From an uncultured Treponema sp. (lineage in GTDB: Bacteria > Spirochaetota > Spirochaetia > Treponematales > Treponemataceae), in the NCBI GenBank assembly GCA_945833725.1, contig CAMAFU010000142.1:1-5344 (forward strand): a stretch of DNA of 5,344 nucleotides, read 5' to 3'. Both the position numbers and the translations under genes were made by a program. The notes under the pieces were generated by a model that ran no database searches, was not told where the DNA came from, and saw nothing but the letters and a program-made list of their open reading frames with translations. Shown here one piece after another: positions 1-5,344 of the stretch. The stretch's first letter is position 1. Every line of letters starts with the position of its first letter.

Positions 1-102
1 GGAGTTGCCCTGACCATTCGCTCCTTCGCGCCCCAATTTTTCTCATCAATTTATACTGCTGAAGCCCCTGTAACTGCATTTGTAATTCAGAGTCATAAAT
101 GA
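1..102 (+). CDS. Possible 3' end of an upstream gene, product unknown
   Basis: Frame 1 is open from the window edge to a TGA at 100-102, giving 33 codons that begin GVALTIRSFAPQFF and end FVIQSHK. The peptide alternates hydrophobic and small residues like a beta-rich C-terminus, but I do not recognise the family. GC is about 49% over the first 80 bases against about 36% at the start of phoH, so this stretch differs in composition from its neighbour. If real, it ends 14 bases before phoH and could be co-transcribed with it. The opposite strand is also open here: read leftward from an ATG at 79-77 it gives MQLQGLQQYKLMRK and continues to the edge, so a divergent gene cannot be excluded, although that ATG has no ribosome binding site. 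An open frame of this length can occur by chance. Confidence 0.35.
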   Translation, partial: GVALTIRSFAPQFFSSIYTAEAPVTAFVIQSHK

Positions 103-108
103 TATAAT
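80..108 (+). promoter_or_regulatory. Predicted sigma-70-type extended -10 promoter for the phoH operon
   Basis: The -35 element is TTGTAA at 80-85, matching four of six consensus bases. A 17-base spacer separates it from a perfect TATAAT at 103-108, which is preceded by the extended -10 motif TG-A at 100-102. Transcription would be expected to start near 114-117, at or just before the TTG start codon of phoH. The promoter lies inside the end of the possible upstream reading frame, and that frame's TGA stop supplies the extended -10 TG. In AT-rich DNA a TATAAT alone is weak evidence. The combination of spacing, extended -10 and position before the first gene of a tight cluster is what supports the call. 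Confidence 0.6.
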
Positions 109-116
109 AAATTAAA

Positions 117-1079
117 TTGGAAAATGATTATACAATTGTTCTGGGAAACAGAGAAATTCTTTCTCAAATCTGCGGAACTTACGACAGTAATTTAAAACTC
201 ATCGAAAATTATCTTGGGGTGCCTGTTTTTACCCGGGGAAACGAACTTTCCATTACCGACACAAGGCAGGAAATCCGGGAAAAATTTAAATTCATTATAG
301 ATTCCCTGTGCGATGAAATTTCTGAAAATTCAAATGCAGGACCTGAACTTATTGAATCAATTTTAAATACGGCATTTTTTGGTTCTTCTGCCGAAAAAAA
401 ATTTGATGCAGGAAAAAATGCCATAGTCATTCCCGGAAGTTCACGAAAAATTTATCCTAAAACAAAAAATCAGTGTGCCCTTATCGAAGCGTTCCGTTCA
501 AAAGACCTTGTTTTTGCAGTGGGACCTGCGGGTACAGGAAAAACTTTTCTTGCTGTTGCACAGGCTTTAAGTCTTCTCCTTAATCACAAAGTCAATTCAA
601 TAATTCTTACCAGACCTGTTGTTGAAGCTGGAGAAAACCTTGGCTTTCTTCCAGGTGCTCTGGAAGATAAAATAAATCCGTATTTAAGGCCTCTTTACGA
701 TTCCATGAATCACTGCCTTACACCGGAAATAGTGAAAAAACTTCAGGAAAGTGGTATAATCGAAGTTGCTCCATTGGCTTACATGCGGGGCAGATCCATA
801 AATAATGCCGCCGTTATTTTAGACGAAGCCCAAAATACAACAGGAGAGCAGATGAAAATGTTTCTTACCCGTTTAGGTGAGAATTCAAAAATCTTTGTTA
901 CAGGAGATGCTACGCAGATAGACCTTCCTAAAAAAATCCCCTCCGGCCTTGTACAGGCACTGGAAATTTTAAAGGATATTCCTGAAATTTCTATTGTGGA
1001 GATGCAGAATGAAGATGTAGTTCGTTCTGCTTTAGTTAGGAAAATCGTGCAGGCTTACGAAAATGCCGAAACAAAATAA
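117..1079 (+). CDS. phoH: PhoH family ATPase (PhoH/YbeZ)
   Basis: This cytoplasmic P-loop ATPase of the PhoH/YbeZ family has 320 residues, close to the usual 320-350. Residues 5-65 form the N-terminal KH-like region, including LGVPVFTRGNELSI. The ATPase core carries Walker A GPAGTGKT at 136-143, the family signature starting RPVVEAGENLGFLPG at 166-180, MRGRSINNAAVILDEAQNTT at 223-242 with the Walker B aspartate and glutamate in VILDEAQ, and the sensor-like VTGDATQIDLP at 261-271. The C-terminal motif reads EDVVRSALVRKIV, where many homologues have RHPLV. Family members are linked to RNA metabolism and usually pair with YbeY, which is encoded two genes downstream. The TTG at 117 is the only plausible standard start: an in-frame TAA at 108-110 closes the frame upstream, and the next candidate, a GTG near 219, would remove conserved N-terminal sequence. 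No Shine-Dalgarno sequence precedes it. The 3' end overlaps the next gene by 17 bases. Confidence 0.95.
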   Translation: MENDYTIVLGNREILSQICGTYDSNLKLIENYLGVPVFTRGNELSITDTRQEIREKFKFIIDSLCDEISENSNAGPELIESILNTAFFGSSAEKKFDAGKNAIVIPGSSRKIYPKTKNQCALIEAFRSKDLVFAVGPAGTGKTFLAVAQALSLLLNHKVNSIILTRPVVEAGENLGFLPGALEDKINPYLRPLYDSMNHCLTPEIVKKLQESGIIEVAPLAYMRGRSINNAAVILDEAQNTTGEQMKMFLTRLGENSKIFVTGDATQIDLPKKIPSGLVQALEILKDIPEISIVEMQNEDVVRSALVRKIVQAYENAETK

Positions 1080-2772
1080 TTCAGGGAATATTTCTCCCGT
1101 AAACCGATTTCTGGCTACTCTGTCAGATTTTATAAAAAGGAACTGGTCAAAACTTCTTGTTTTTTTTGCCGTTTTTGTTCTTGGAACTGCCGTTTTGTAT
1201 CTTGATGCAAATACTGCGCAGACTATTGCGTCTTATTCCATCGAAGAATATGAACCGGGGCAGATTGCAGACAGAACGATTGTTGCTGCAAAAACCCTTC
1301 CTCCCGACGAACAGTTTCCGATTGCCATAGAAGAAGGAGAAAAAGTTACAAAAAAAGGTTTTGCCATTTCCGAAGAAGATTATTTAAAGCTTAGAAAAAT
1401 GGCTGCATCCCCGGCATATATCGATTACCGGGCATTTTTAGATAAAATTCTTTTTTTTATGCTTATATGTGCAATGGCTTTTTTTCTTTTCAGTTCTGCC
1501 ATGTATGGACGGAAAGTTGAACTGAAAGAAATTATACTTGATGGAATTTTATTTCTTTTTGTTTTCGGCGTAACAGCCTTCTGCGATAAAGCTGCTATAT
1601 TTCAGGGTGATTTCAGGCTCAATGCAATTATTCCTGCCACTTTATGTGTTTCCCTTGTTACAGTCCTTTTCGGACAGATTTCCGGTTTTTATTTTTCAAT
1701 ACTCATATCTTTCGGCGTACTTTGTTCTTCAAATTTTCAGCTTGTTCCTTTTCTTTTTGTCTTAGCTTCTTCAATTTCCATAGTAAGAATAATAAGAAAC
1801 ATTGACAGGCGCATAGACATGATTTTTTCATCCATCGGAATTGCCCTTTTAAATACAGTTTACATTGTTGTACTTAAAGTTATATTTAACGATAATTTTT
1901 CTGACGCATGGTTTGTTCTTCCCGGTGTTTTTGCCAACGGCTTTTTTTCTGGAATTCTTGCCTTAGGACTTTTAACGCCTTTAGAAATTCTTATGAATAC
2001 ATCCTCTGTTTTCCGTCTTATGGATTTAAGCGATCAGAATACTCCTGTGCTCAGAAAATTTCTCCTTACTGCCAGCGGAACATATCAGCACAGTCTTATG
2101 GTTGCCCAGCTTGCAGAAAGTGCCTGTAAGGAAATAGGTGCAAATTCCCTTTTGGCCAGAGTTGCTGCATATTTTCACGATATAGGAAAAATGGAACATC
2201 CTGAATATTTTACGGAAAATAATATTGATACAGAAAACAAACATACAGATTTAAATCCTTCCCTTTCTGTTTCCATAATAAAAAGTCATATCCGTTTAAG
2301 TGTAGAAAAAGCCCGGCAGCTTCATTTACCTCAAAGTGTAATTGACATAATTTCAGAACACCACGGCAACTGCGTAATCACTTTTTTCTACAATAAGGCA
2401 AAGGAAACAAATCCAGATATAAGTGAATCCGATTTCCGCTACGACGGTCGATGCCCTTCAACAAAAGAAAGTGCAGTTGTAATGCTTGCAGATGGAGTAG
2501 AAGCGGCATGCAAATCTCTGGAAAAACCTACGGCACAGCGGCTGGAAAAATTCATTCAGCAGCTTATTTCTGCAAAAATTGAATCTCATCAGCTGGATGA
2601 CTGTGCCCTTACTTTCGGAGAACTTACAAAAATAAAAGATACATTTGTTTCAATTCTGGCCGCATATTATCACGGAAGAATAAAATACCAGAATCAAAAA
2701 GATCCGGACTCTTCTTCAGATTCTTTTACATCAGAAAAGAGCATTTCGGAAAATACAGGAACAAAAAACTGA
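1063..2772 (+). CDS. 7TM-HD family membrane phosphohydrolase (PgpH/YqfF type)
   Basis: This 569-residue inner-membrane protein has a cytoplasmic HD phosphohydrolase domain. A first membrane helix at about 31-47 precedes a short extracytoplasmic region (about 48-125), then seven hydrophobic segments between about 126 and 305. The HD domain spans about 335-540 with metal-site candidates H343 (TYQHSL), HD at 372-373 in HDIGK, H409 (KSHI), HH at 433-434 (EHHG) and D477 (MLADGVEA). The full metal set therefore appears intact and the enzyme is probably active. The closest characterised relative is Listeria PgpH, which hydrolyses c-di-AMP; that substrate is inferred here, not shown. PgpH-type proteins usually have about 700-800 residues, so this one is short, mainly because the extracytoplasmic domain is reduced. 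The tail (545-569) is Ser/Lys-rich and low in complexity. The ATG at 1063 lies inside phoH with only a weak AGG at 1050-1053, consistent with translational coupling. YbeY begins 15 bases after its stop. Confidence 0.92.
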   Translation: MPKQNNSGNISPVNRFLATLSDFIKRNWSKLLVFFAVFVLGTAVLYLDANTAQTIASYSIEEYEPGQIADRTIVAAKTLPPDEQFPIAIEEGEKVTKKGFAISEEDYLKLRKMAASPAYIDYRAFLDKILFFMLICAMAFFLFSSAMYGRKVELKEIILDGILFLFVFGVTAFCDKAAIFQGDFRLNAIIPATLCVSLVTVLFGQISGFYFSILISFGVLCSSNFQLVPFLFVLASSISIVRIIRNIDRRIDMIFSSIGIALLNTVYIVVLKVIFNDNFSDAWFVLPGVFANGFFSGILALGLLTPLEILMNTSSVFRLMDLSDQNTPVLRKFLLTASGTYQHSLMVAQLAESACKEIGANSLLARVAAYFHDIGKMEHPEYFTENNIDTENKHTDLNPSLSVSIIKSHIRLSVEKARQLHLPQSVIDIISEHHGNCVITFFYNKAKETNPDISESDFRYDGRCPSTKESAVVMLADGVEAACKSLEKPTAQRLEKFIQQLISAKIESHQLDDCALTFGELTKIKDTFVSILAAYYHGRIKYQNQKDPDSSSDSFTSEKSISENTGTKN

Positions 2773-2776
2773 TTAC

Positions 2777-2782
2777 AGGAGA
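2777..2782 (+). promoter_or_regulatory. Ribosome binding site of ybeY
   Basis: AGGAGA lies five bases upstream of the ATG at 2788 and is the strongest Shine-Dalgarno sequence in the window. It falls in the 15-base gap after the HD gene and fixes the ybeY start. It contrasts with the absent or weak sites before phoH, the HD gene and the TPR gene, so ybeY can probably be translated independently of its upstream neighbour. Confidence 0.8.
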
Positions 2783-2787
2783 ATTAC

Positions 2788-3261
2788 ATGAATAGAATTC
2801 TTGTTTCCATGCAGGAAGGTCTTTCTGAGCCGGAGTGGTTTAATAAGGTTCAGGAATTTGAAAGCCTTGTGCTTCAAAAACTTGGTTACGACGGCGAAGA
2901 AATTTCAATTTTGTTCTGCAATGATGCTTTTATAAAAGATTTAAACAGCCGTTTCAGAAACATAGATAAAGAAACGGACATTCTTTCCTTTGAAAACGGA
3001 GAAGAATACGAAGATGAAGAAGGTAAATGGCTTTGCATCGGCGATATGATTATAAGTCTGGAAACGCTTCCAAAAAATGCAGAATATTTTAATGTTGCTC
3101 AAAATGAAGAATTGAAACGGCTTCTTATTCATGGTACCCTTCACTTAAACGGAATGGATCACGGAGAAGCCCATATAGAAAGCGGAAGCAAAGTTGAAGA
3201 TGAAATGCTCTGCCTTCAGGAACAGATTCTGCAGCAGGTAAGTGATTTTAATTTTTTTTGA
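2788..3261 (+). CDS. ybeY: Endoribonuclease YbeY (rRNA maturation factor)
   Basis: YbeY is a single-domain, zinc-dependent endoribonuclease involved in 16S rRNA 3'-end maturation, ribosome quality control and small-RNA metabolism in the cytoplasm. The protein has 157 residues, matching the family's usual length of about 150-160. The diagnostic zinc motif is HGTLHLNGMDH at 115-125, with H115, H119 and H125 as ligands; the usual Tyr before the last Asp-His is Met here. The upstream family motif NSRFRNIDKETDILSF occupies 53-68 and contains the conserved Arg55. The GDMIIS strand follows at 85-90, after an acidic loop (71-79) of ordinary length. The ATG at 2788 is supported by a strong ribosome binding site. 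The gene ends next to a run of eight T (3252-3259). Its placement with phoH upstream and corC downstream matches the widespread ybeZ-ybeY-ybeX association. I see no missing catalytic residue. Confidence 0.96.
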   Translation: MNRILVSMQEGLSEPEWFNKVQEFESLVLQKLGYDGEEISILFCNDAFIKDLNSRFRNIDKETDILSFENGEEYEDEEGKWLCIGDMIISLETLPKNAEYFNVAQNEELKRLLIHGTLHLNGMDHGEAHIESGSKVEDEMLCLQEQILQQVSDFNFF

Positions 3262-3288
3262 AATATTGATGATTAAACATCCGATAAT
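3258..3288 (+). promoter_or_regulatory. Possible weak internal promoter before corC
   Basis: The 83-base gap 3262-3344 is the longest non-coding stretch between genes here and is strongly AT-rich. TTGAAA at 3258-3263 and GATAAT at 3283-3288 resemble -35 and -10 elements, but the spacer is 19 bases, longer than optimal. A TATAAA at 3319-3324 has no good partner. No stable hairpin followed by a T run is visible, so the gap does not look like a terminator. Read-through from ybeY with an extra weak promoter is the simplest interpretation. Confidence 0.25.
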
Positions 3289-3335
3289 TCTATAGAAACT
3301 GTAACAGGTTTTAACTTTTATAAAATAAACGGTAA

Positions 3336-3340
3336 AGGAA
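3336..3340 (+). promoter_or_regulatory. Ribosome binding site of corC
   Basis: AGGAA ends four bases before the ATG at 3345, which gives usable Shine-Dalgarno spacing and supports this start. No other in-frame ATG before it is supported by a comparable site. Confidence 0.65.
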
Positions 3341-3344
3341 TTTT

Positions 3345-4175
3345 ATGAGTATTTTTAAATTCAGTAAAAAAAGCGATGAAGAAAAAAACAGTTCATCATC
3401 AAAAACCGAATCAACAAATCTGGATGACGGCCAAGCATCAGAAAATTTAAGTCTTATCGAAGAAAAAAAAGATATGATAAAGGGAATCGAAGATTTATCA
3501 GAAACTTCCGTTAAAGAAGTAATGATTCCCCGTATTGATGTGGATTTTATTTCCATTGATACACCTCAGGAGGAACTCCTCCAGAAAATTGCAGAAAGCG
3601 GCCATTCCAGGTTTCCTGTTTACAGCGAATCAATCGACAATGTTCTTGGCATTCTTTATGTAAAAGATTTGCTGGCTGCCATTTCCAGACACGAAGAAAT
3701 TGATCTACAGAAACTTCTTCGCGTTCCATACTTTGTTCCAGAATCAAAAAGAATAGACGGTCTGCTCCGGGAGTTCAAGAGAAAGCACCTTCACATTGCC
3801 GTTGCTGTAGATGAATATGGCGGAATAAGCGGAATTGTCTGCATGGAAGACATTATCGAAGAAATTGTAGGCGACATTCAGGATGAATTTGACAACGAAG
3901 TTGCAGAAGTCTGTTCTGTGGGAGATATGTCCTGGATGTGTGATGCCAGAGTAAATCTGGAAGATTTAAACGAAAACATAAATTCAAATTTTCCTACAGA
4001 AGATTTTGACACTTTGGGTGGTTTTGTTCTTGATTTATTCGGTAAAATTCCTGCAAAAGAAGAAAAAATTAAGTGGAATAATTTTGAATTTATCGTTCAG
4101 GATATGCAGGGGCATCGCGTAAATCTTATAAAAGTTACAAAACTTCCCGATGAAGAGGATTTTCAGGAAGAATAG
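3345..4175 (+). CDS. corC: CorC/TlyC family CBS-pair protein
   Basis: This 276-residue protein has the CorC/YbeX/TlyC domain order: a Ser/Lys/Glu-rich low-complexity N-terminus (about 1-45), a first CBS domain (about 58-112) containing VMIPRIDV, SGHSRFPVY and GILYVKDLL, a second CBS domain (about 126-180) containing AVAVDEYGGISGIV and MEDIIEEIVGDIQDE, and the C-terminal CorC_HlyC domain (about 195-268) with LGGFVLDLFGKIP. The membrane DUF21 (CNNM) domain of larger paralogues is absent and no membrane helix is visible, so it is probably cytoplasmic. CBS pairs usually bind adenine nucleotides. The E. coli homologue is linked to magnesium/cobalt efflux and to ribosome metabolism. Spirochaetal members are often labelled haemolysin TlyC, but the domain content does not itself suggest a toxin. 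The position after ybeY matches ybeX in proteobacteria. It ends in TAG, 12 bases before the TPR gene and in the same frame. Confidence 0.93.
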   Translation: MSIFKFSKKSDEEKNSSSSKTESTNLDDGQASENLSLIEEKKDMIKGIEDLSETSVKEVMIPRIDVDFISIDTPQEELLQKIAESGHSRFPVYSESIDNVLGILYVKDLLAAISRHEEIDLQKLLRVPYFVPESKRIDGLLREFKRKHLHIAVAVDEYGGISGIVCMEDIIEEIVGDIQDEFDNEVAEVCSVGDMSWMCDARVNLEDLNENINSNFPTEDFDTLGGFVLDLFGKIPAKEEKIKWNNFEFIVQDMQGHRVNLIKVTKLPDEEDFQEE

Positions 4176-4187
4176 CAGTCAACAAAT

Positions 4188-5344
4188 ATGAAAAAAGGTA
4201 ATTGTGTCAGATTTTTAAGTTTTTTTTGTCTCTCATTATTTCTTGTTCCCTCTGTGGCTTTTTCCCAAACAGGTAAAGTTTCTGCAAAACAGTTTTACGA
4301 CAGGGGTATAGAAAAAATAAACAGAATGGACTTTTATGGGGCAGGTGAAGATTTGCAGCAGGCAGTACAGATAAATTCTTCCTATGCCGATGCATGGTTT
4401 GCTCTTGCCCGTGTTTACTACGAACTTGAAGATTTTGAACTTGCCCTTTCATACATAGAAAATACCCTTAAGCTGTCAAAGAACCGCCGGGAAGTTTTGA
4501 ATTTAAAGGGAATGTGCCTTGTTTCCTTAGGAGAACTTGAACAGGCGGAAGAAATTTTTAATCAGATAATTCTGGAATATCCAAATGATGTGGATGCCCG
4601 TTTTGGGCTGGCCGAAATACAGCTTTTTAATGGAAGTTACAATGCGGCACAAAATTATTATCTGGAAGCCTTGAAACGCCAGGGTGGAAACAGAAAAGCC
4701 CTTCTTTCTCTTGCAGTTCTTTCTCTCGAAACAGGAAAAACTTCGCTTGCCCGGAAATACATACAAAACGCCCTTGAATATCATGCTTCCGACGGTGAAG
4801 TTTATTATTTTTCTGCCTATCTGGAAGCAAAAGACGGAAATTTAAGTGCAGCGGAAAAAAGAGCTCGTACAGCAGTTCAACTGGAGCCAGATAAAGAAGA
4901 ATATTATATGCTTCTTTCTTCTATTCTGTATGCCCAAAAAAAATATGATGAAGTTCTTGATATTTGTGATTATTTAATAAGCCGAAGCAGAAACACTGTT
5001 CATCCCTGGTATTTAAAAGGTCTTACACACTGCCGTCAGGAAGAATATTCTCTGGCTGTAGATGTATGGCAGACAGCTTTAACAGTATCTCCTTACGATG
5101 AAATTCTTCGCAGTGCCCTTGAACTTCTTGTTACGGAGTTTTTGCCTTTAGAAAATGACAGGCGAAAAGAACTTGCTTTGTATCATGTAAACAAAGGAAC
5201 AAGTTTTTCCAGACTTTTTAAGGCAGAAGAAGCCCGCTATGAATATCAAAGGGCATTGAGAATCAATCCATACAGCGAAGAAGCCAGAAATGCCTTTGCA
5301 GAAATTCTTTTGAAAACCGGCAAAAATGAACTGTATGTTCAGCA
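4188..5344 (+). CDS. Exported TPR-repeat protein, 3' end beyond window
   Basis: The frame is open from ATG 4188 to the window edge: 385 complete codons with no stop, so the C-terminus is missing. A signal peptide is visible: basic MKKGNCVR, a hydrophobic core to about residue 23, then PSVAFSQ with probable signal peptidase I cleavage after about S26. Cys14 lies inside the core after two Phe and does not form a normal lipobox. Residues 33-304 divide into eight contiguous 34-residue tetratricopeptide repeats starting at 33, 67, 101, 135, 169, 203, 237 and 271, with the typical alanine and large-hydrophobic pattern (for example DAWFALARVYYELEDFELAL). A linker at about 305-328 precedes another repeat (about 329-363) and the start of a further one. 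This indicates a periplasmic or envelope scaffold for protein contacts; no partner can be named. The start lies 12 bases after corC with no good ribosome binding site (AGGAAG at 4165-4170 is 17 bases away), suggesting coupled translation. Confidence 0.88.
   Translation, partial: MKKGNCVRFLSFFCLSLFLVPSVAFSQTGKVSAKQFYDRGIEKINRMDFYGAGEDLQQAVQINSSYADAWFALARVYYELEDFELALSYIENTLKLSKNRREVLNLKGMCLVSLGELEQAEEIFNQIILEYPNDVDARFGLAEIQLFNGSYNAAQNYYLEALKRQGGNRKALLSLAVLSLETGKTSLARKYIQNALEYHASDGEVYYFSAYLEAKDGNLSAAEKRARTAVQLEPDKEEYYMLLSSILYAQKKYDEVLDICDYLISRSRNTVHPWYLKGLTHCRQEEYSLAVDVWQTALTVSPYDEILRSALELLVTEFLPLENDRRKELALYHVNKGTSFSRLFKAEEARYEYQRALRINPYSEEARNAFAEILLKTGKNELYVQ

Noticed and set aside
209..430. 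Minus-strand ORF inside phoH
   Set aside because: It lies entirely opposite the well-conserved phoH coding sequence, has no recognisable domain and is explained as a shadow frame. The other opposite-strand frames of 66-85 codons within the HD, ybeY, corC and TPR genes were dismissed for the same reason.
1908..2129. Plus-strand 73-codon ORF inside the HD gene
   Set aside because: It is out of frame within the membrane and HD coding region, and its Cys/Ser/Arg-rich translation is typical of a shifted frame rather than a real protein.
3252..3259. Run of eight T at the end of ybeY as a terminator or phase-variation tract
   Set aside because: No stable hairpin precedes it, and similar runs of eight A or T occur elsewhere in these AT-rich genes (for example near 394-401 and 1451-1458). 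Slippage here would affect only the last residues of YbeY.
3569..3582. Inverted repeat GGAGG-AACT-CCTCC in corC
   Set aside because: The five-base-pair stem is short, lies inside conserved coding sequence and has no T run after it, so it is neither a terminator nor a supported regulatory element. The GGAGG is not followed by a sensible internal start.
3345..4175. Haemolysin or virulence-factor label for the CBS protein
   Set aside because: The TlyC name is historical. The domains are a CBS pair and CorC_HlyC with no membrane segment or toxin feature, and the operon context points to a housekeeping role.
4188..4265. Lipoprotein signal in the TPR protein
   Set aside because: Cys14 sits inside the hydrophobic stretch after Phe-Phe, without the small residue expected just before a lipobox cysteine even under relaxed spirochaetal rules. 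PSVAFSQ fits signal peptidase I cleavage better.

Overview
This window looks like chromosomal core sequence from a low-GC, Treponema-like spirochaete. The case rests on gene content and order (phoH, a membrane HDIG protein, ybeY, a tlyC/corC-type CBS protein and an exported TPR protein), on AT-rich composition (about 36% GC in a counted stretch of the first gene) and on Lys/Glu/Phe-rich proteins. The genus is an inference, because no rRNA or other decisive marker is present. I see no insertion sequence, CRISPR array, tRNA, rRNA or convincing terminator.

Layout: bases 1-102 may hold the last 33 codons of an upstream gene of unknown identity. A near-consensus extended -10 promoter (80-108) sits across the end of that frame, and its predicted start site lies almost on the TTG start codon of phoH. 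Five genes then follow on the + strand: phoH (117-1079), a 7TM-HD phosphohydrolase of the PgpH type (1063-2772, overlapping phoH by 17 bases), ybeY (2788-3261), a CorC/TlyC CBS-pair protein (3345-4175) and an exported TPR-repeat protein (4188 to the window edge, incomplete). Spacing is tight except for an 83-base AT-rich gap before corC, which could hold a weak internal promoter. Nothing on the - strand has convincing coding character.

How the genes fit together: YbeY is a zinc-dependent endoribonuclease needed for rRNA maturation and ribosome quality control. PhoH (YbeZ) is the ATPase that commonly accompanies it, and CorC (YbeX) is the usual third partner in proteobacteria. In Firmicutes a PgpH-type HD protein, known to degrade c-di-AMP in Listeria, sits between phoH and ybeY. 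This window combines both arrangements, suggesting an RNA/ribosome-processing operon with a nucleotide-signalling hydrolase and a periplasmic scaffold protein attached.

No undescribed biological system is evident. The points most worth a second look are the possible near-leaderless TTG start of phoH, the much shortened extracellular domain of the HD protein, the composite gene order, and the eight gap-free 34-residue repeats in the TPR protein.
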